Positions 37,540 through 49,246 of a DNA stretch of 64,000 nucleotides are shown piece by piece. The stretch lies in assembly GCA_003254905.1 (NCBI GenBank), contig QANU01112129.1:1-64000 (forward strand), written 5' to 3'. The stretch's first letter is position 1. The number at the start of each line of letters is the position of its first letter. The stretch is from Nissolia schottii (lineage: Eukaryota; Streptophyta; Magnoliopsida; Fabales; Fabaceae). The notes below the pieces were generated by a model that did no database searches, was not told the origin of the DNA, and worked only from the letters and a program-made list of their open reading frames with translations. The translations under genes were made by a program, and so were the position numbers.

Positions 37540-38100
37540 ATGATGATGGCTCCAGCTGGAGGAGAGGGCGGGAGCGGGGCCGGTTCTTCGCAGCGCCCGG
37601 TGCGTTTGGATCTTAATCTGCCGCCTGGCGGAAGGGACGAGCTGTCCGCCGTTATAGATGACCTAGCTGAGTCGGAGAGAAAGATTCAACAGACGGAGAC
37701 CGAGATTCGACGGATTCAAGAAGCCTCGCAAGGCTTGAATGAATCAAGGGTCGAAGGTCTTCAAGCCAATCTGGTCACGCTTGAGCGGGAGCTGGCGCGT
37801 CTCAGGACGTGTCTTTCCGAAGTCGACGAGCGGGTGGAGCAAGCCCGCTCAATGGATGCGGCCCGTGACCAAGAGCAGGCCCGACAGCGGGCGGAGCTTC
37901 GCGCCCAAATGGACCCTTTTATTCAAATTCAAACAGAGGCCCGGCTTGCTGCTCGAAGGCAGGCCCTTGCAGAAGCAGTAAATTCCCTTCAGCAACAGCT
38001 CCGGGCCCAAGACCAATTCCTTCAAGAAGCGGGGGAAGGGTCGACTTCTGCTCCCGTATTAAAAGGAGGCACCCCCCCATTCCAACCAAAAGAAAAGTAA
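37540..38100 (+). CDS. Mitochondrial-like open reading frame, coiled-coil protein of unknown function
   Basis: The frame is open from a TTG at 37504, but the first ATG is at 37540 (three ATGs in a row), giving about 186 residues. The product has a Gly/Ser/Pro-rich head with RPVRLDLNLPPGGRDE, then a long Glu/Arg/Gln-rich heptad-like region (about 45-165) that should form a coiled coil, and a Pro/Lys tail. Codon use and GC content differ clearly from the nuclear genes here. It lies 166 bases upstream of the rps1 start. I do not recognise a family. In mitochondria it may be one of the many unnamed frames; in the nucleus it would lack a promoter of known kind. Confidence 0.5.
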   Translation: MMMAPAGGEGGSGAGSSQRPVRLDLNLPPGGRDELSAVIDDLAESERKIQQTETEIRRIQEASQGLNESRVEGLQANLVTLERELARLRTCLSEVDERVEQARSMDAARDQEQARQRAELRAQMDPFIQIQTEARLAARRQALAEAVNSLQQQLRAQDQFLQEAGEGSTSAPVLKGGTPPFQPKEK

Positions 38101-38266
38101 GAAACCTTTCTTCTTTTCTGATGAGGTCGTGTACAACAACCTTAACCGCTTTGACCAGGGTGAACAACCTGGATCAAAACTCCACTACTTAATCCACTGG
38201 CGTGGTGCTACTGGATGCTTCTGATCAATAGAACAGGAAGAGGAGGAAAAAAAAGCTTATGATGAG

Positions 38267-38462
38267 ATGAGCATCTATTTGAGTCGATCATTTCCAAGAT
38301 CTAATTCCAGTTTATTCTTATGTAGTGGAAAGGCCTTACAATCTGAAGTTTTACGCTTAGGGGAAGAAATTTTCTTGGTGGATGCAGGACCTGGGGCCCC
38401 CAGAATTTGTATGAAAGATGAGCCTACAGGAGTGCCAATCACCCGAGCCACCAGGTTTGAGA
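38267..38462 (+). pseudogene. rps1: Mitochondrial ribosomal protein S1, 5' fragment
   Basis: The first 65 codons read MSIYLSRSFPRSNSSLFLCS, then ALQSEVLRLGEEIFLVDAG and KDEPTGVPITRATRFE, which matches the N-terminus of plant mitochondrial rps1, a small-subunit protein of the mitochondrial ribosome. The frame is intact until the N at 38463, where it runs into a TA microsatellite. The remaining roughly two thirds are absent. As it stands it cannot make a working protein. Assignment is from recall of the family N-terminus. Confidence 0.8.
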
Positions 38463-38463
38463 N

Positions 38464-38491
38464 TATATATATATATATATATATATATATA
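38464..38491. repeat. (TA)n microsatellite at the right edge of the mitochondrial segment
   Basis: Fourteen TA units directly follow the N at 38463. Such tracts collapse or break short-read assemblies, which bears on whether the neighbouring join is real. Confidence 0.9.
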
Positions 38492-38549
38492 AGTTTTTTA
38501 TTCTTTATTTTATCCTTATCCTTGTATCATTGTCTCATCAAGCCACTAG

Positions 38550-38640
38550 GATTGGTTTAATGGAAAGGGATTTAAGTAGTATACATAAGATCATAGATTC
38601 AAACCTCATTGCAAGCAATGTAATTTTTGAAGTACTAAAA
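38550..38640 (+). mobile_element. SINE-like fragment
   Basis: GGTTTAATGGAAAGGGA and AGATTCAAACCTC stand in the positions of pol III A and B boxes, about 40 bases apart, and are followed by an A-rich stretch. It lies just left of the foldback element. Weak support. Confidence 0.3.
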
Positions 38641-38658
38641 AAAATCAAATAGTCTTTG

Positions 38659-40368
38659 TGTACACCAAAATTGGTGCCACTATACAGCCAATCATGTTTT
38701 ACATGTTGGCTGTACTAAAAAAAATCAAATTGTATTTCTCTCTAGCCCACTCTCCCAACCCACGTTCCCCTCTCTCACACAACATTCACTCTCTCTTTTC
38801 TCTCTCATCGTCAAGCCCTCTCTCTCTATACTCACCTTTATCTCTCTCAATCTCTTGTTTCTTGTTTCTCTTTATCCCACTCACCTTCATCTCTAAGCTC
38901 ACTCTCGTTTCTTTCTATCCCGCAACCCCCTCTATGTTCGTGTTTTTTTTCCCTTTTTTCTCTCGATCTCTCTTTTCTCTCTACCATCAACGCAAGTTTC
39001 ATCGTCTCGAATAGTCAACCATCGTTTCTCATTCGTCATACCTGTCCATCGCGGGGTTATACATTGTTAGATGAGTGGTTATACATTACAATACCAATTG
39101 GTTATACTAAGATTGAACAAATTCTAATACCTTGCATGAACAAACCCATGCATCTATTATGAACAAACCCATATAATGAGATTGAACAAGCTCTAATACC
39201 CTGTATGAACAAACGCTCATGTTCGATATGAACAAATCCTTATATTGACAATGAACAAACTCTAACGCCATGCATGAACAAACCCTAATATTTAATATGA
39301 ACAGACCCTTATACTGGTAATGAACATACATTAATACCTTGCATGAACAAACATATACATTCATGATGAACAAACACATATAATATGAAAAAACTGTAAT
39401 ACCATGCATGAACAAACACTCATATTCAATATGAAAAAAGCTCTCCAATAAGAGATACATCTCACACAAAACAAAGGAACTATGAATGCATCTCGCATGA
39501 AACAAAGGCTTGAGAGAGCAAGTTGAAGTCCCTATAGGGGTGTCTCGCGGGAGACACCATACATCTCGTGCGAGATGAAGGTTCCAGAGAGCAAGATTGA
39601 AGTCCATGTAAAGGGTGTCTCGCGCTAGACATTATACATCTCGTGTGAGACGAATGTTTGTTCATTCTAGTTGCATAGGTTTGTTCACTATGTGTATCTG
39701 GGTTTGTTCATTCTAGTTGTACATGTTTGTTCACTGTATGTATTTATAGGTATATAGGTTTGTTCACTAAGTGTGTCTTGGTTTGTTCATTCTAATTGTA
39801 TGAGTTTGTTCACATAATGTACATAAGTTTGTTCATACTCGTTGTATATGTTTGTTCCAACATTGTATCTGGGTTTGTTCATTGTACTTGTACAAGTTTG
39901 TTCACTATGTGTATCTGAGTTTGTTTATTATAACTACCTAAGTTTGTTCATGTAGTATATATAGGTTTGTTCATTCTCCTTGTATAGATTTTCAGGCCTC
40001 TCTGACGAGGCTTTCAGCCCTCCTTTGAGGCTTTTGCCTAGCTTTTCTCAGCCCTCTGTAATGAGGCTTTGAGTCACGGTTTTCCCCTCTATCCGGTGAG
40101 GTGTCGTTGTTGGATGATGGTGTGACGAGGTTGTGGCGTTGTTTTGCAAAGAGGGAAGAGGAAGCAGTGAGGTGGGGGGTTAGGGATATCGGGTGGGAGA
40201 GGAGAGGGTTTGTTCATGAGATGTGGTGAGAGAATTTGGGAAAGGGGCGAGTGTGATGCACACGCGGTGGTGAGAATTGGGAAATGGGCGAGTGTGATAC
40301 ACACGAGTGTGGGCTAATGTATATTAAATTTGCTGTTGGTTGTATGTTGGTAGAATTTTAGGTGTACA
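38659..40368. mobile_element. Foldback element made of tandem repeats in two inverted arms
   Basis: The ends are inverted: TGTACACCAAAATTGGTG at the left and, from the complement, TGTACACCTAAAATTCTACC at the right, with similarity reaching about 100 bases inward. The left arm (39110-39470) has about five 65-70 base units centred on TGAACAAAC and TGCATGAACAAAC. The right arm (39655-39980) is filled with the complement, GTTTGTTCA. The centre (39480-39660) has two copies of a 70-75 base unit with TCTCGCGGGAGACACC. A CT-rich tract (38740-38990) and a GC-richer tract (39990-40320) lie outside the arms. No transposase is seen. The superfamily is not clear. Confidence 0.65.
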
Positions 40369-40375
40369 TGTATTA

Positions 40376-43300
40376 CCACTCAAAAAAAATACCATCTCAT
40401 TACGTAAACATATATACAATTTCTCCTCACTTTTATGTTTTTTCAATTTTTTATGTTATTTGTATATTTTTAATTTCAAAATAAAAATAAACGGATAACT
40501 CAAACATGATCAAGTTGAGTTGAGCCGAGTTTTATAAAAAAATTAAAATAAAAAAAATCAAACTAACTTAGCTTGTAAATATTTAATTGGATTAGAAATC
40601 ATCTTACTCTAAACCCGATCCAACCCAGCCAGTGTGCCGCCCTAACCTTAACATTACTCTATGCGAAACGCGTAAGTGTAATTGGACAAATTTACAGCTC
40701 CATCATTCCATTCACCAAAGTAGAAAGAAGCAGATATTTTGAATACGCGGTTCGCGGCATAACCTTACTTGTCTACCTCAACCGTAATAGTACGAACCAA
40801 AGAATAAAGTTACTGCTTCAAAGGTGGCTAATTAATTTTAAAAATACATAAAATCCTATTTAAGCCTTCCCTTATAATTATATCTATGCCTATGTCGCCA
40901 CCAAACACCAAGTGTCACTATATGAAGCCAAGTTGGTTGGGAATTGGGATGGTGGGGGTGTTGCAATCCCCGCACACAAGTTGCTACTATAAGGTAGGGA
41001 ACACCCTACACAATATAAAAGATAAAATTTAAAAAAAAAAATCTAATCACTATTTGTGTCACATTATTTTTTAACCATATAGTTGGGAGTTTCATCAAAA
41101 TGTAAAAATATTTTGTGATCAACATTTTGTATGAGCTTAGTTACTATACAATGATTAATTATTGTTATCGATAGTGAACAGCCTAGGTGCAAAAAAAATG
41201 TGAAACTAACTTTTGTGAAAGAAAAAAAATTAATTTTGTTATATTGTTATTGTAAAGAGTTGTTATTGTTGGGAGGGAGAGTCGGTTTTGGAGCAAAATA
41301 TAGCGTTTGACTTGTTTGTAAGATTTTTTTCACTTAACTCGTTGGTGTATATCTCTTTAATTTTAGGATCTCTCTCAACAAGTGGTATTAAAGCCAATGA
41401 TTTGGATCAATTTGGTTGAGTATTAAAGAAAATGATGGTAGTTGGATATGTAGGTGTGTGATCTCTTGTGCCAGAACCCTTCATATACGTGGTGGCTGGG
41501 CGATGTGTTTCATAGAGTATCGGTAGTGGAAGTGAAGAGCATATGTATCTCCCTTGTTTAACCCTATTGAATGCTGAGGAGTTTTTGTTGAAGGGAGAAC
41601 ACATTAATGTTATACCTCACACTCAAAAAGGACATTAATCATAGAGTTTCAAGTGTGCGTCCCACAATAATTAACAATGGACTAAATTGGACTACCCTCC
41701 CAACAATTACCGCTGTATAAACAAAAAATACAATTACCAACCACCCCAATTATATATTGTCCCCACTTTCCAAAATTAGAAAGTCCAAAGCAAAGTTTTT
41801 TTTTTTTTNTATATATATATTAAATATACAATTGGTTAATCGTTTGCAAGTTGGTAGTTGGTACTTTGTGCAATTTCTAATTGATTCGTCAAGAGGTAAT
41901 AATACCAATTTCAATTTTTTTTTAAGTGCATGCACTTCAAGCTCATCACTTGCTCCAGTGTGGACCTATTGAATATGACTTTGGCTGAGATGGAAACCAG
42001 AGGATATAGTGATTTCACTTAATTATGAGAGGTGAGAAGAAAACTAAACATAGATAATGTAGATAATTGAATAGAGAAAGCTATAATATGGAATAAATGC
42101 GGTACGGTGACGTGACACTAATACAGTATGGTGACATAACACTAACACAACAAATTTATTATGTTGGATGAAAATCACTCTACAATATTGGACCCGAGAC
42201 CATTTCACTTCTATAGCTTTATTTATGACTTGATTGTTAAAATGGTTTTACAAGTATCTCACCAATGCTCCGAAACACCGTCTATCACCGTGAAACTGCT
42301 ATATATCTCATATGCCTAATCATGATCATCCAAATCAAGAGTTCTAGATAATCTCATTCCTCGTCTCGATATATTCGTGAACATTTCTACTGTTACATTG
42401 TTAGAGTTTAGTAGAGATTAATTATCTCTGAACGTGTTTTTCATTAGCTTCTTTTATGGTTAAGACCATGGAGATGCATAGAATTGCAAGTAACACGTAC
42501 AGTAAAAGGGAAAGAAGGGGTGCTAAAGTAAGCGTCATTATCAAGTTAACTTTTTACCACTCTGCAAGTTTATAATATAAGAGTGTTGGATTTTGAAATG
42601 GTCCTTTGACAATGGTCTAAGATAAGTTATATCTAAGTTTTCTTATATTAAGTAATTTCTTTTAGAGTTTAGTTCCTATTTATTGATATTGTAAAAAAAT
42701 TTACACTGTCATTCGATCAAATCATTATATATACATGGCTTTATAAGTAGTATGAGAGATTTACGTATACTGTCAGTGCATAACAATTAAATTCTTTAAA
42801 ACTCTAGAAAAAGGCATTTTGAAGCTCCTCATTCATTACAAAGATTATTAGTGGATTCATTTTCCATGTCTAATAAAACACAAAATCTTGTAAAATAATT
42901 ATAAAAAAAAAAACCCAAAAAATCCCTACAAAATGTTCATGCCCTTATTCCTAACAAAGTCCTTTTGGCTGTAAGAAATCACAACTAGCTCCAAATTAAT
43001 TAGAGTTTCTTAATATCTCATTCCATTTTTAAGATCAAACACGTGTACTCTCTAATCTCAACAAGTAATTAATTATGTGTCTTCATATTTTAGATTCCAA
43101 CATGCAAACAATTGCACTACACAATTTGGTGAAAATAATAAAAAGCTAAATTTCATTTGCAATTGATGGCTCCAATTAAGTGCTGAGAAGACAAAACTAC
43201 AGTCTTTCTATGAATTCCTAATCAGCTGAGGCAACACCACAAAACCGTACCTAGCTAATTAATAATTTGTTGGACCAAAATGAAAGAAAAGACATAGGAA

Positions 43301-44421
43301 AAGAATAAACCTAGTCCTTGTAAATTTAGCCACTGACGAGAACCAACCTCATGTCACTATAGTCTTTCGTGCCGTCTTGAATAAATGCTACACACTTGTC
43401 ATTAAGTCATTAACTATAACTGAGGTGATTTGATACTTGTTCTTTTTAAATAAGATTATGAGTTCGATCCTTAAAATAAATTTGTCGTTGTAGTTTTAAG
43501 TATGAACGTAAAAGTTTTACATTGGTTTAGTTTAGACTAAGTGAAAAGTTTATATTTGAGAAGACTTATGAATTCATTGTCTTAAAGTTTTGAACTTCGA
43601 TGTGACATTCAACTTACTTTTGAATTTTTAACTTAGGTCATTGGTTTGAATTGCCTTTGATTTTGGACTTCTCTCCCAACAGTTAGTCAAAATTTAGGAA
43701 ACACGGATACTTTGTGAGATTGTTATATCCGTGTGTCCAATGCACTGCGAACACTTACACACGATGACACTACTCTGACGCATGTTCCATCTATATGCCG
43801 TGTCCCGTGTCCATGTCCTATAAATTTTTCAAGTTGGTGTGTCCCCGTGTCGACCCATATTGTGTCCATGTCCTATAAATTTTTGAAGTTGATGCATTCC
43901 TGTGCCCCATATTCTGTGGTGTGCTTCTTAGGTCAAAAATCAATAAAGGCTAGAAGATACAAGTGATTAAGGGAAAAAGACACTAATGATTAAGATATGA
44001 AAGTAATAATGTTGTTACTCTCTCCATGATATCAAATCTATGAATGGGAAACAGAATAAAAGAGGGATACAGGATTAATTAGCCAGTGATGTAAAATTAA
44101 TTGACAAAGTGCTATATCACTATTGACACAAAATTTGAAGTTGTTTAAAGGGAAGCAACTTATATATATATATATATATTTATTTTTATTTATTCTGTTT
44201 GTTAACACGAGAATTATGAACAGACGCTCTCCAACCCAGACATTCAAAGCCAAAGCTGGCTTACACTCCAAAACCTTCACACGCAGCCATTCATCAAACA
44301 ACTGGTCTGCACTAATTTCATTCCCTGCCTCCATTTCAAATTCACACCCTCCATAAATGGAATCCCTCAATTTCCGATTCTCATCAAATTTTCATCCCAT
44401 ACTATACACACACAAATCACT
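40376..44421. other. Intergenic, upstream of the HARDY-like gene
   Basis: No gene is supported. A single N at 41809 sits between a T run and a TA run, another low-complexity join. Near 43725-43925 two copies of a unit with TGTCCATGTCCTATAAATTTTT lie about 65 bases apart. A weak SINE-like B box (GAGTTCGATCC) is near 43461. Upstream of the HARDY-like gene, a (TA)n run at 44160-44180 lies about 240 bases before the start codon and could serve as a TATA region. Confidence 0.4.
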
Positions 44422-45030
44422 ATGCGTTCAAGTTCTGCTTCTGCTTCTGAGACGGGCCGCCACCCAATGTACCGCGGGGTGAGGCGCCGGAGTAGCGGGA
44501 AATGGGTGTCCGAGATCAGAGAGCCCAAAAAGTCCAACAGGATTTGGTTAGGGACATTCCCTACGCCCGAGATGGCGGCGGTTGCATATGATGTTGCCGT
44601 CCTTGCCCTTAAGGGCAAGGACGCCGAGTTGAACTTCCCTAACTCGGCCTCCTCCCTGCCGGTTCCAGCTTCTTCATCACCACGTGACATTCAGGTGGCT
44701 GCTGCTGCAGCTGCAGCTGCCACCGGGGCAGCAAGGGATGCTTTGTCACGTGCTGATGGAAGAAGCCAACAATCAGGGAATAATAGTGGCAGTAATAGTA
44801 GTAGTAGTAACAATAACAATAATAATAACAATAATAATAATGACAATAATGTTTGTTCTTCAATGGCACAGGATTTTGTGGATGAGGATTTGATTTTTGA
44901 TATGCCTAATGTTCTGGTCAATATGGCACAAGGAATGTTGCTTAGTCCTCCTCCTTTTGACATTGGTGGCGGTGATGCCCAAGAAAACATGGATGAAGAA
45001 GATGAGCCAAGCCTATGGAATTTCCCTTAA
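44422..45030 (+). CDS. HRD: AP2/ERF transcription factor of the HARDY (ERF024) type
   Basis: DREB-subfamily nuclear activator-type factors bind DRE/CRT or GCC elements through one AP2 domain; HARDY in Arabidopsis affects drought tolerance and leaf structure. This single-exon gene encodes 202 residues. The AP2 domain spans about 16-74 ([20 protein letters not shown], then [18 protein letters not shown]), with the Val and Glu typical of the DREB branch. An Ala-rich helix follows ([15 protein letters not shown]). A poly-Asn run encoded by AAT/AAC repeats lies at about 130-143. The C-terminus [20 protein letters not shown] plus LSPPP and the last residues LWNFP match what I recall of HARDY very closely, well beyond the AP2 domain. 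The gene is complete. Confidence 0.93.
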   Translation: MRSSSASASETGRHPMYRGVRRRSSGKWVSEIREPKKSNRIWLGTFPTPEMAAVAYDVAVLALKGKDAELNFPNSASSLPVPASSSPRDIQVAAAAAAAATGAARDALSRADGRSQQSGNNSGSNSSSSNNNNNNNNNNNDNNVCSSMAQDFVDEDLIFDMPNVLVNMAQGMLLSPPPFDIGGGDAQENMDEEDEPSLWNFP

Positions 45031-48000
45031 GATGCTATATATATACTGCATGAATAATTCATATGCTTGAAGAGAAAGAAATTGATAAAAATGATAATAT
45101 ATGTTTGTATTGAGATACATAGTAGTGTGTCATTTTCTTTGCCTTTTGGTCCCTATATTGTTCCAATATATATTGTATAATATATAGTACTTTCTATGTT
45201 GAGGTTTTGCTGCTGTTGCACCTTAAGCTTTGTAATCCTTTTTTTCATGTAATATCCTATATGCAAGGTGTTAACTTATGGTTATTAAATATATTATCTT
45301 CTGAGTTTTTATATCATCAAATGGTGTTTATCAAATTACTCGAAAATTGAGTTGCATTTAGTAATTTTCCAACTACAACTAGCACCACCGTTATTGTAGG
45401 TTTGTTTATATACAAACCATAGTTGAAGACCCTCTATATACTACTACATACCTTGAAGTACGTAGTTGTTAAACCCTAAAATGCTAATTGTTTGGCAAAT
45501 TGTTATGCATCCCTTCTTGTGTGATCATAAAATATGAGTAGTGTTATTTGTACCATTTAAAAGGTGTTTACATCTTGTTATTCTTCTCACAACACATTAC
45601 GATGTTGACTTTTATAAAGTGAGTCCCATGATTATACCTTTTGAGTGGTTTAAGTAATATTTTTAATAAAACAGTGTACATGCAACTTCTCATGAACAAG
45701 TTTAAACTAACTAAGTTCCTCTTGTAATCTCTCACTTTGGATATTAAAAAAGATTCTCAAATTAATTAGTATATTGTGCGTTATCATTGTGAGTCGTCAT
45801 GCTAATATAAAAAAAATCTAATAAAACAGGGTAAGAAAATATATTTTTTCTCCTGAATCACCTAAGAAATTTTCAGAAATTAGATAATATTATTAAGCAA
45901 GTGCATTCAATTGTTAATATTCTTTCTTCATTCTCAAGTTCTTCACCCTCCGCGGCCTATAAAAATTGAGGACAATAACCATCTTAATTATTAGTTAATT
46001 TGGTAATGAGAGTAGGGGTGGAAATTAAGTGGCAGGGTTTAGTCTTAAAGAATTTAATTATTACGTTGTTGAATGAATGTTTGCTTTAATTTGGTATCCT
46101 AATCATATCATTTTTCCGAACTATTAATCTGTCACTTGAAATTACAAGAATGAAATGTCAACACAATGTTACATATGGGGGATTTATAAACTACTATGGA
46201 GATCACAAGCTTGTGGTCCACCTTAACCCTCATTGACACGTGTCATATCAAGAAGCTGGAAGTGTCCCACGTGGCATTCCAGCAGTACTGGAAGACATGA
46301 ATCATTTGAGAGATATTGTAAAGTATACACAAGAATTTATTTGCCATTCTATTGGCAAATATAATATATCTTTCTATTGACTATTAGTATATTCAAATTG
46401 AATTTTATAACAAATTGTTTTATGTAAAAATTCTATCTCATCTTTGTTTAAAATAGTTAAGAGCCAGCAAAACTCATGGTTCTGTAACTAGATGGGATAC
46501 ATTATTAATTTGGACCAACTCAGAAGTATGGAGTTAATCAACTAAAAACCTTAGAAAATCTCAGTTGTTCGTTAATGATATTTTAGTGTACCTTGATATA
46601 TACTTCATTATTGAATATAGATAGTGTTAAAAAAAAAAAAAAAGAGGAGAGAGTAAAAATGTTAATAATTTTTAAAATGGTTAAAAACCTAAAAAGATGT
46701 TATTTGTTAAACTGTCCATGTTATTTTTGGAAAATAAATTTGGCCATCAAGAGTGAGTTATTTCCTCCCATCCTTATTATACAGTGTATAAATGTAATTT
46801 CTTTTTTTGGTATATCAGAAAAAACAATACTAGCAAAGGTCGGCATAGTTCAATTCTTAGTAACGTGTATAAAAAATATTTTATTAAGAAAAATATACCC
46901 ACTTTAATAATCTCAAAAAAAGATTAGTGTACGTCAACCATAAACTGTTCTCTTGGAAATAAGCAATGGGAGCAGTCAAGATATGTGATTATTAGGTTAA
47001 AAAGCAATGGTTTAAGCACCAAGAAAAAGCATAATTATCACCCCTGGCCCTTCCACATATATATTATTGATTGTTGCTATGATTATTTGTTCATTTTTCC
47101 TGTTCACGGCCACGAGTGGCATGGGCGCATGGCCTTAATTATCTTCTGAGAGGAAAAAAAAAAATTACATGTACCATTTTGTAGACATATTTTATGAGAT
47201 GCTCTGGGTTATTAATAAAACGTAGATTAAGAATGAATATTAATTTTTCTCTTAATAAATATTTAAGACATATCTAAAAGTATCTCTTAAGATAGGTCTA
47301 CACCATCAAATTAATGGTACAAGTAATACTGTACTCATTAACTTAACAGTGTCTTAATTAGATTCCTGATGGCTAGTAGATAGAGTGAAGTTACACCGCT
47401 CGATAAAATTATACCCAAAATGCCCGAACTCAAACATTAACGGTGGAAAGTTGTGCTTGACCAAATAAAAAAAATATTAAATAAACGGCGATGATTTCTT
47501 TGGAAAGATATCATGCACGTGATTTTTGGGACATGTAGCATTTCGTAATAGATATATAAACTACCTGGACCAAATTAATCAACTTACTTATTCTCCTACC
47601 TAGTTTTATGATTGAAACTTACATTTTCTTTCTATTTTGTGTCTAAAAATTGTCTAATGTCACGCATAGAAATATGTATGAGGATAAATGGATTGATAAG
47701 TTAGGTATTCCAAACATTGTTTAAACTAGATTAGCACAATATCGATCTCTCAACATTTTTTTAGTGAATTTTCTAAGTGGGCTGTGGTCTCATTAAGCCC
47801 AAACCGTAAGAGACTTCTTACATATATTATTTGTATATAAAAAATTCATTAATCTTGAGGGATCTTGATGAATTTTTTTTTTTTGGGTCATTAAAATATG
47901 AAATGAGCAAAGAGTGGGCAGACCCAACACATGCAACACAAAGCCCGCAATTTTGCACAGTCCAATATTGGGCTAACACTCATTTGGCCCATAAGTTTTA

Positions 48001-48092
48001 CATAGTTTTTTACAATTTCCATACCAGTTGTTGGACCCCAAAAAAAAAAACACAGCTGCAATTTTTTTCATGAATGTTGATAGTACAAATAT
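45031..48092. other. Intergenic between the two AP2 genes, left part
   Basis: It begins with the HARDY-like 3' UTR (to about 45300). G-box-like ACACGTGTC and CCACGTGGC words occur at 46236 and 46267. No further gene, RNA or clear transposon is seen up to the Mutator-like element. Confidence 0.45.
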
Positions 48093-48101
48093 TTATTTAT
48101 T

Positions 48102-49237
48102 GGGTTAATTAAGTTTTTCATCCCTGTAATTTGGGAAAGTTTGGTTTTGATCCCTCTATGTAAGTTTTAGTCCCTGTAAAATTTGACAATTTGGTTTTAG
48201 TCCCTGGAGTTGGATGGAGGGTAACGGCGCTGACGTGGCTGTTAATGGCGCTGACGCGGCGCTAACGTGGCGTGCCACGTGGGATGTCACGTGGCACGAC
48301 CCAAAATTTTAAAATTTGACCCGTTACCCACCCACCCACCAGACCCGACCCGGAAAAAAAAATTCCTAACCATCGCCACCCACNNNNNNNNNNNNNNNNN
48401 NNNNNNNNNNNNNNNNNNNNNNNNNNNNNNNNNNNNNNNNNNNNNNNNNNNNNNNNNNNNNNNNNNNNNNNNNNNNNNNNNNNNNNNNNNNNNNNNNNNN
48501 NNNNNNNNNNNNNNNNNNNNNNNNNNNNNNNNNNNNNNNNNNNNNNNNNNNNNNNNNNNNNNNNNNNNNNNNNNNNNNNNNNNNNNNNNNNNNNNNNNNN
48601 NNNNNNNNNNNNNNNNNNNNNNNNNNNNNNNNNNNNNNNNNNNNNNNNNNNNNNNNNNNNNNNNNNNNNNNNNNNNNNNNNNNNNNNNNNNNNNNNNNNN
48701 NNNNNNNNNNNNNNNNNNNNNNNNNNNNNNNNNNNNNNNNNNNNNNNNNNNNNNNNNNNNNNNNNNNNNNNNNNNNNNNNNNNNNNNNNNNNNNNNNNNN
48801 NNNNNNNNNNNNNNNNNNNNNNNNNNNNNNNNNNNNNNNNNNNNNNNNNNNNNNNNNNNNNNNNNNNNNNNNNNNNNNNNNNNNNNNNNNNNNNNNNNNN
48901 NNNNNNNNNNNNNNNNNNNNNNNNNNNNNNNNNNNNNNNNNNNNNNNNNNNNNNNNNNNNNNNNNNNNNNNNNNNNNNNNNNNNNNNNNNNNNNNNNNNN
49001 NAGAACCGGGTCGGGTCTGGGTTATGGGTTGATGGGTGGGTGAACCGAGCCATGCCACGTGGCGAGTCCACGTGGCACGCCACGTCCGCGGGGCTAACGG
49101 CCACGTCAGCACCGTCAGGTCCCAGACGTTAGCAGGGACTAAAACCAAATTGTCAAATTTTACAGGGACTAAAACTTATATAGAGGGACCAAAACCAAAC
49201 TTTCCCAAATTACAGGGATGAAAAACTTAATTAACCC
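48102..49237. mobile_element. Second Mutator-like element of the same family, core unknown
   Basis: The ends GGGTTAATTAAGTTTTTCATC and complement match those of the element at 6979-8484, as do the TTTAGTCCCTG, CCACGTGG and GACCCGACCCGG landmarks. A perfect 9 bp duplication TTATTTATT flanks it (48093-48101 and 49238-49246). The left repeat has diverged more (extra GCTGACG units). The core is a gap of 618 N, so any captured gene cannot be seen. Confidence 0.9.
48384..49001. other. Assembly gap (N run)
   Basis: 618 consecutive N inside the second Mutator-like element. The apparent long frames across it on both strands consist almost entirely of unknown residues and are not genes. The long inverted repeats are a likely reason for the failed assembly. 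Confidence 0.99.
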
Positions 49238-49246
49238 TTATTTATT

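Larger units (their letters stand above)
34252..38462. other. Mitochondrial-like segment (NUMT or assembly insertion)
   Basis: About 4.2 kb of more GC-balanced DNA with the patchy texture of plant mitochondrial spacers contrasts sharply with the AT-rich DNA on both sides. Its right end holds the start of mitochondrial rps1. It carries short frames without recognised products. It lies exactly between single N characters at 34251 and 38463, so an assembly join is as plausible as a true nuclear insertion. Mitochondrial origin is certain only for the rps1 part; for the rest it is inferred from composition and continuity. Confidence 0.7.

Noticed and set aside
44639-44990. Open frames overlapping the HARDY-like gene on both strands
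   Set aside because: Shadows of the AAT/AAC and Ala repeats of the real gene.
48262-49148. Three open frames of 258-280 codons across the N gap
   Set aside because: Almost all residues are unknown because they span 618 N; the readable ends are Mutator-like inverted repeat.
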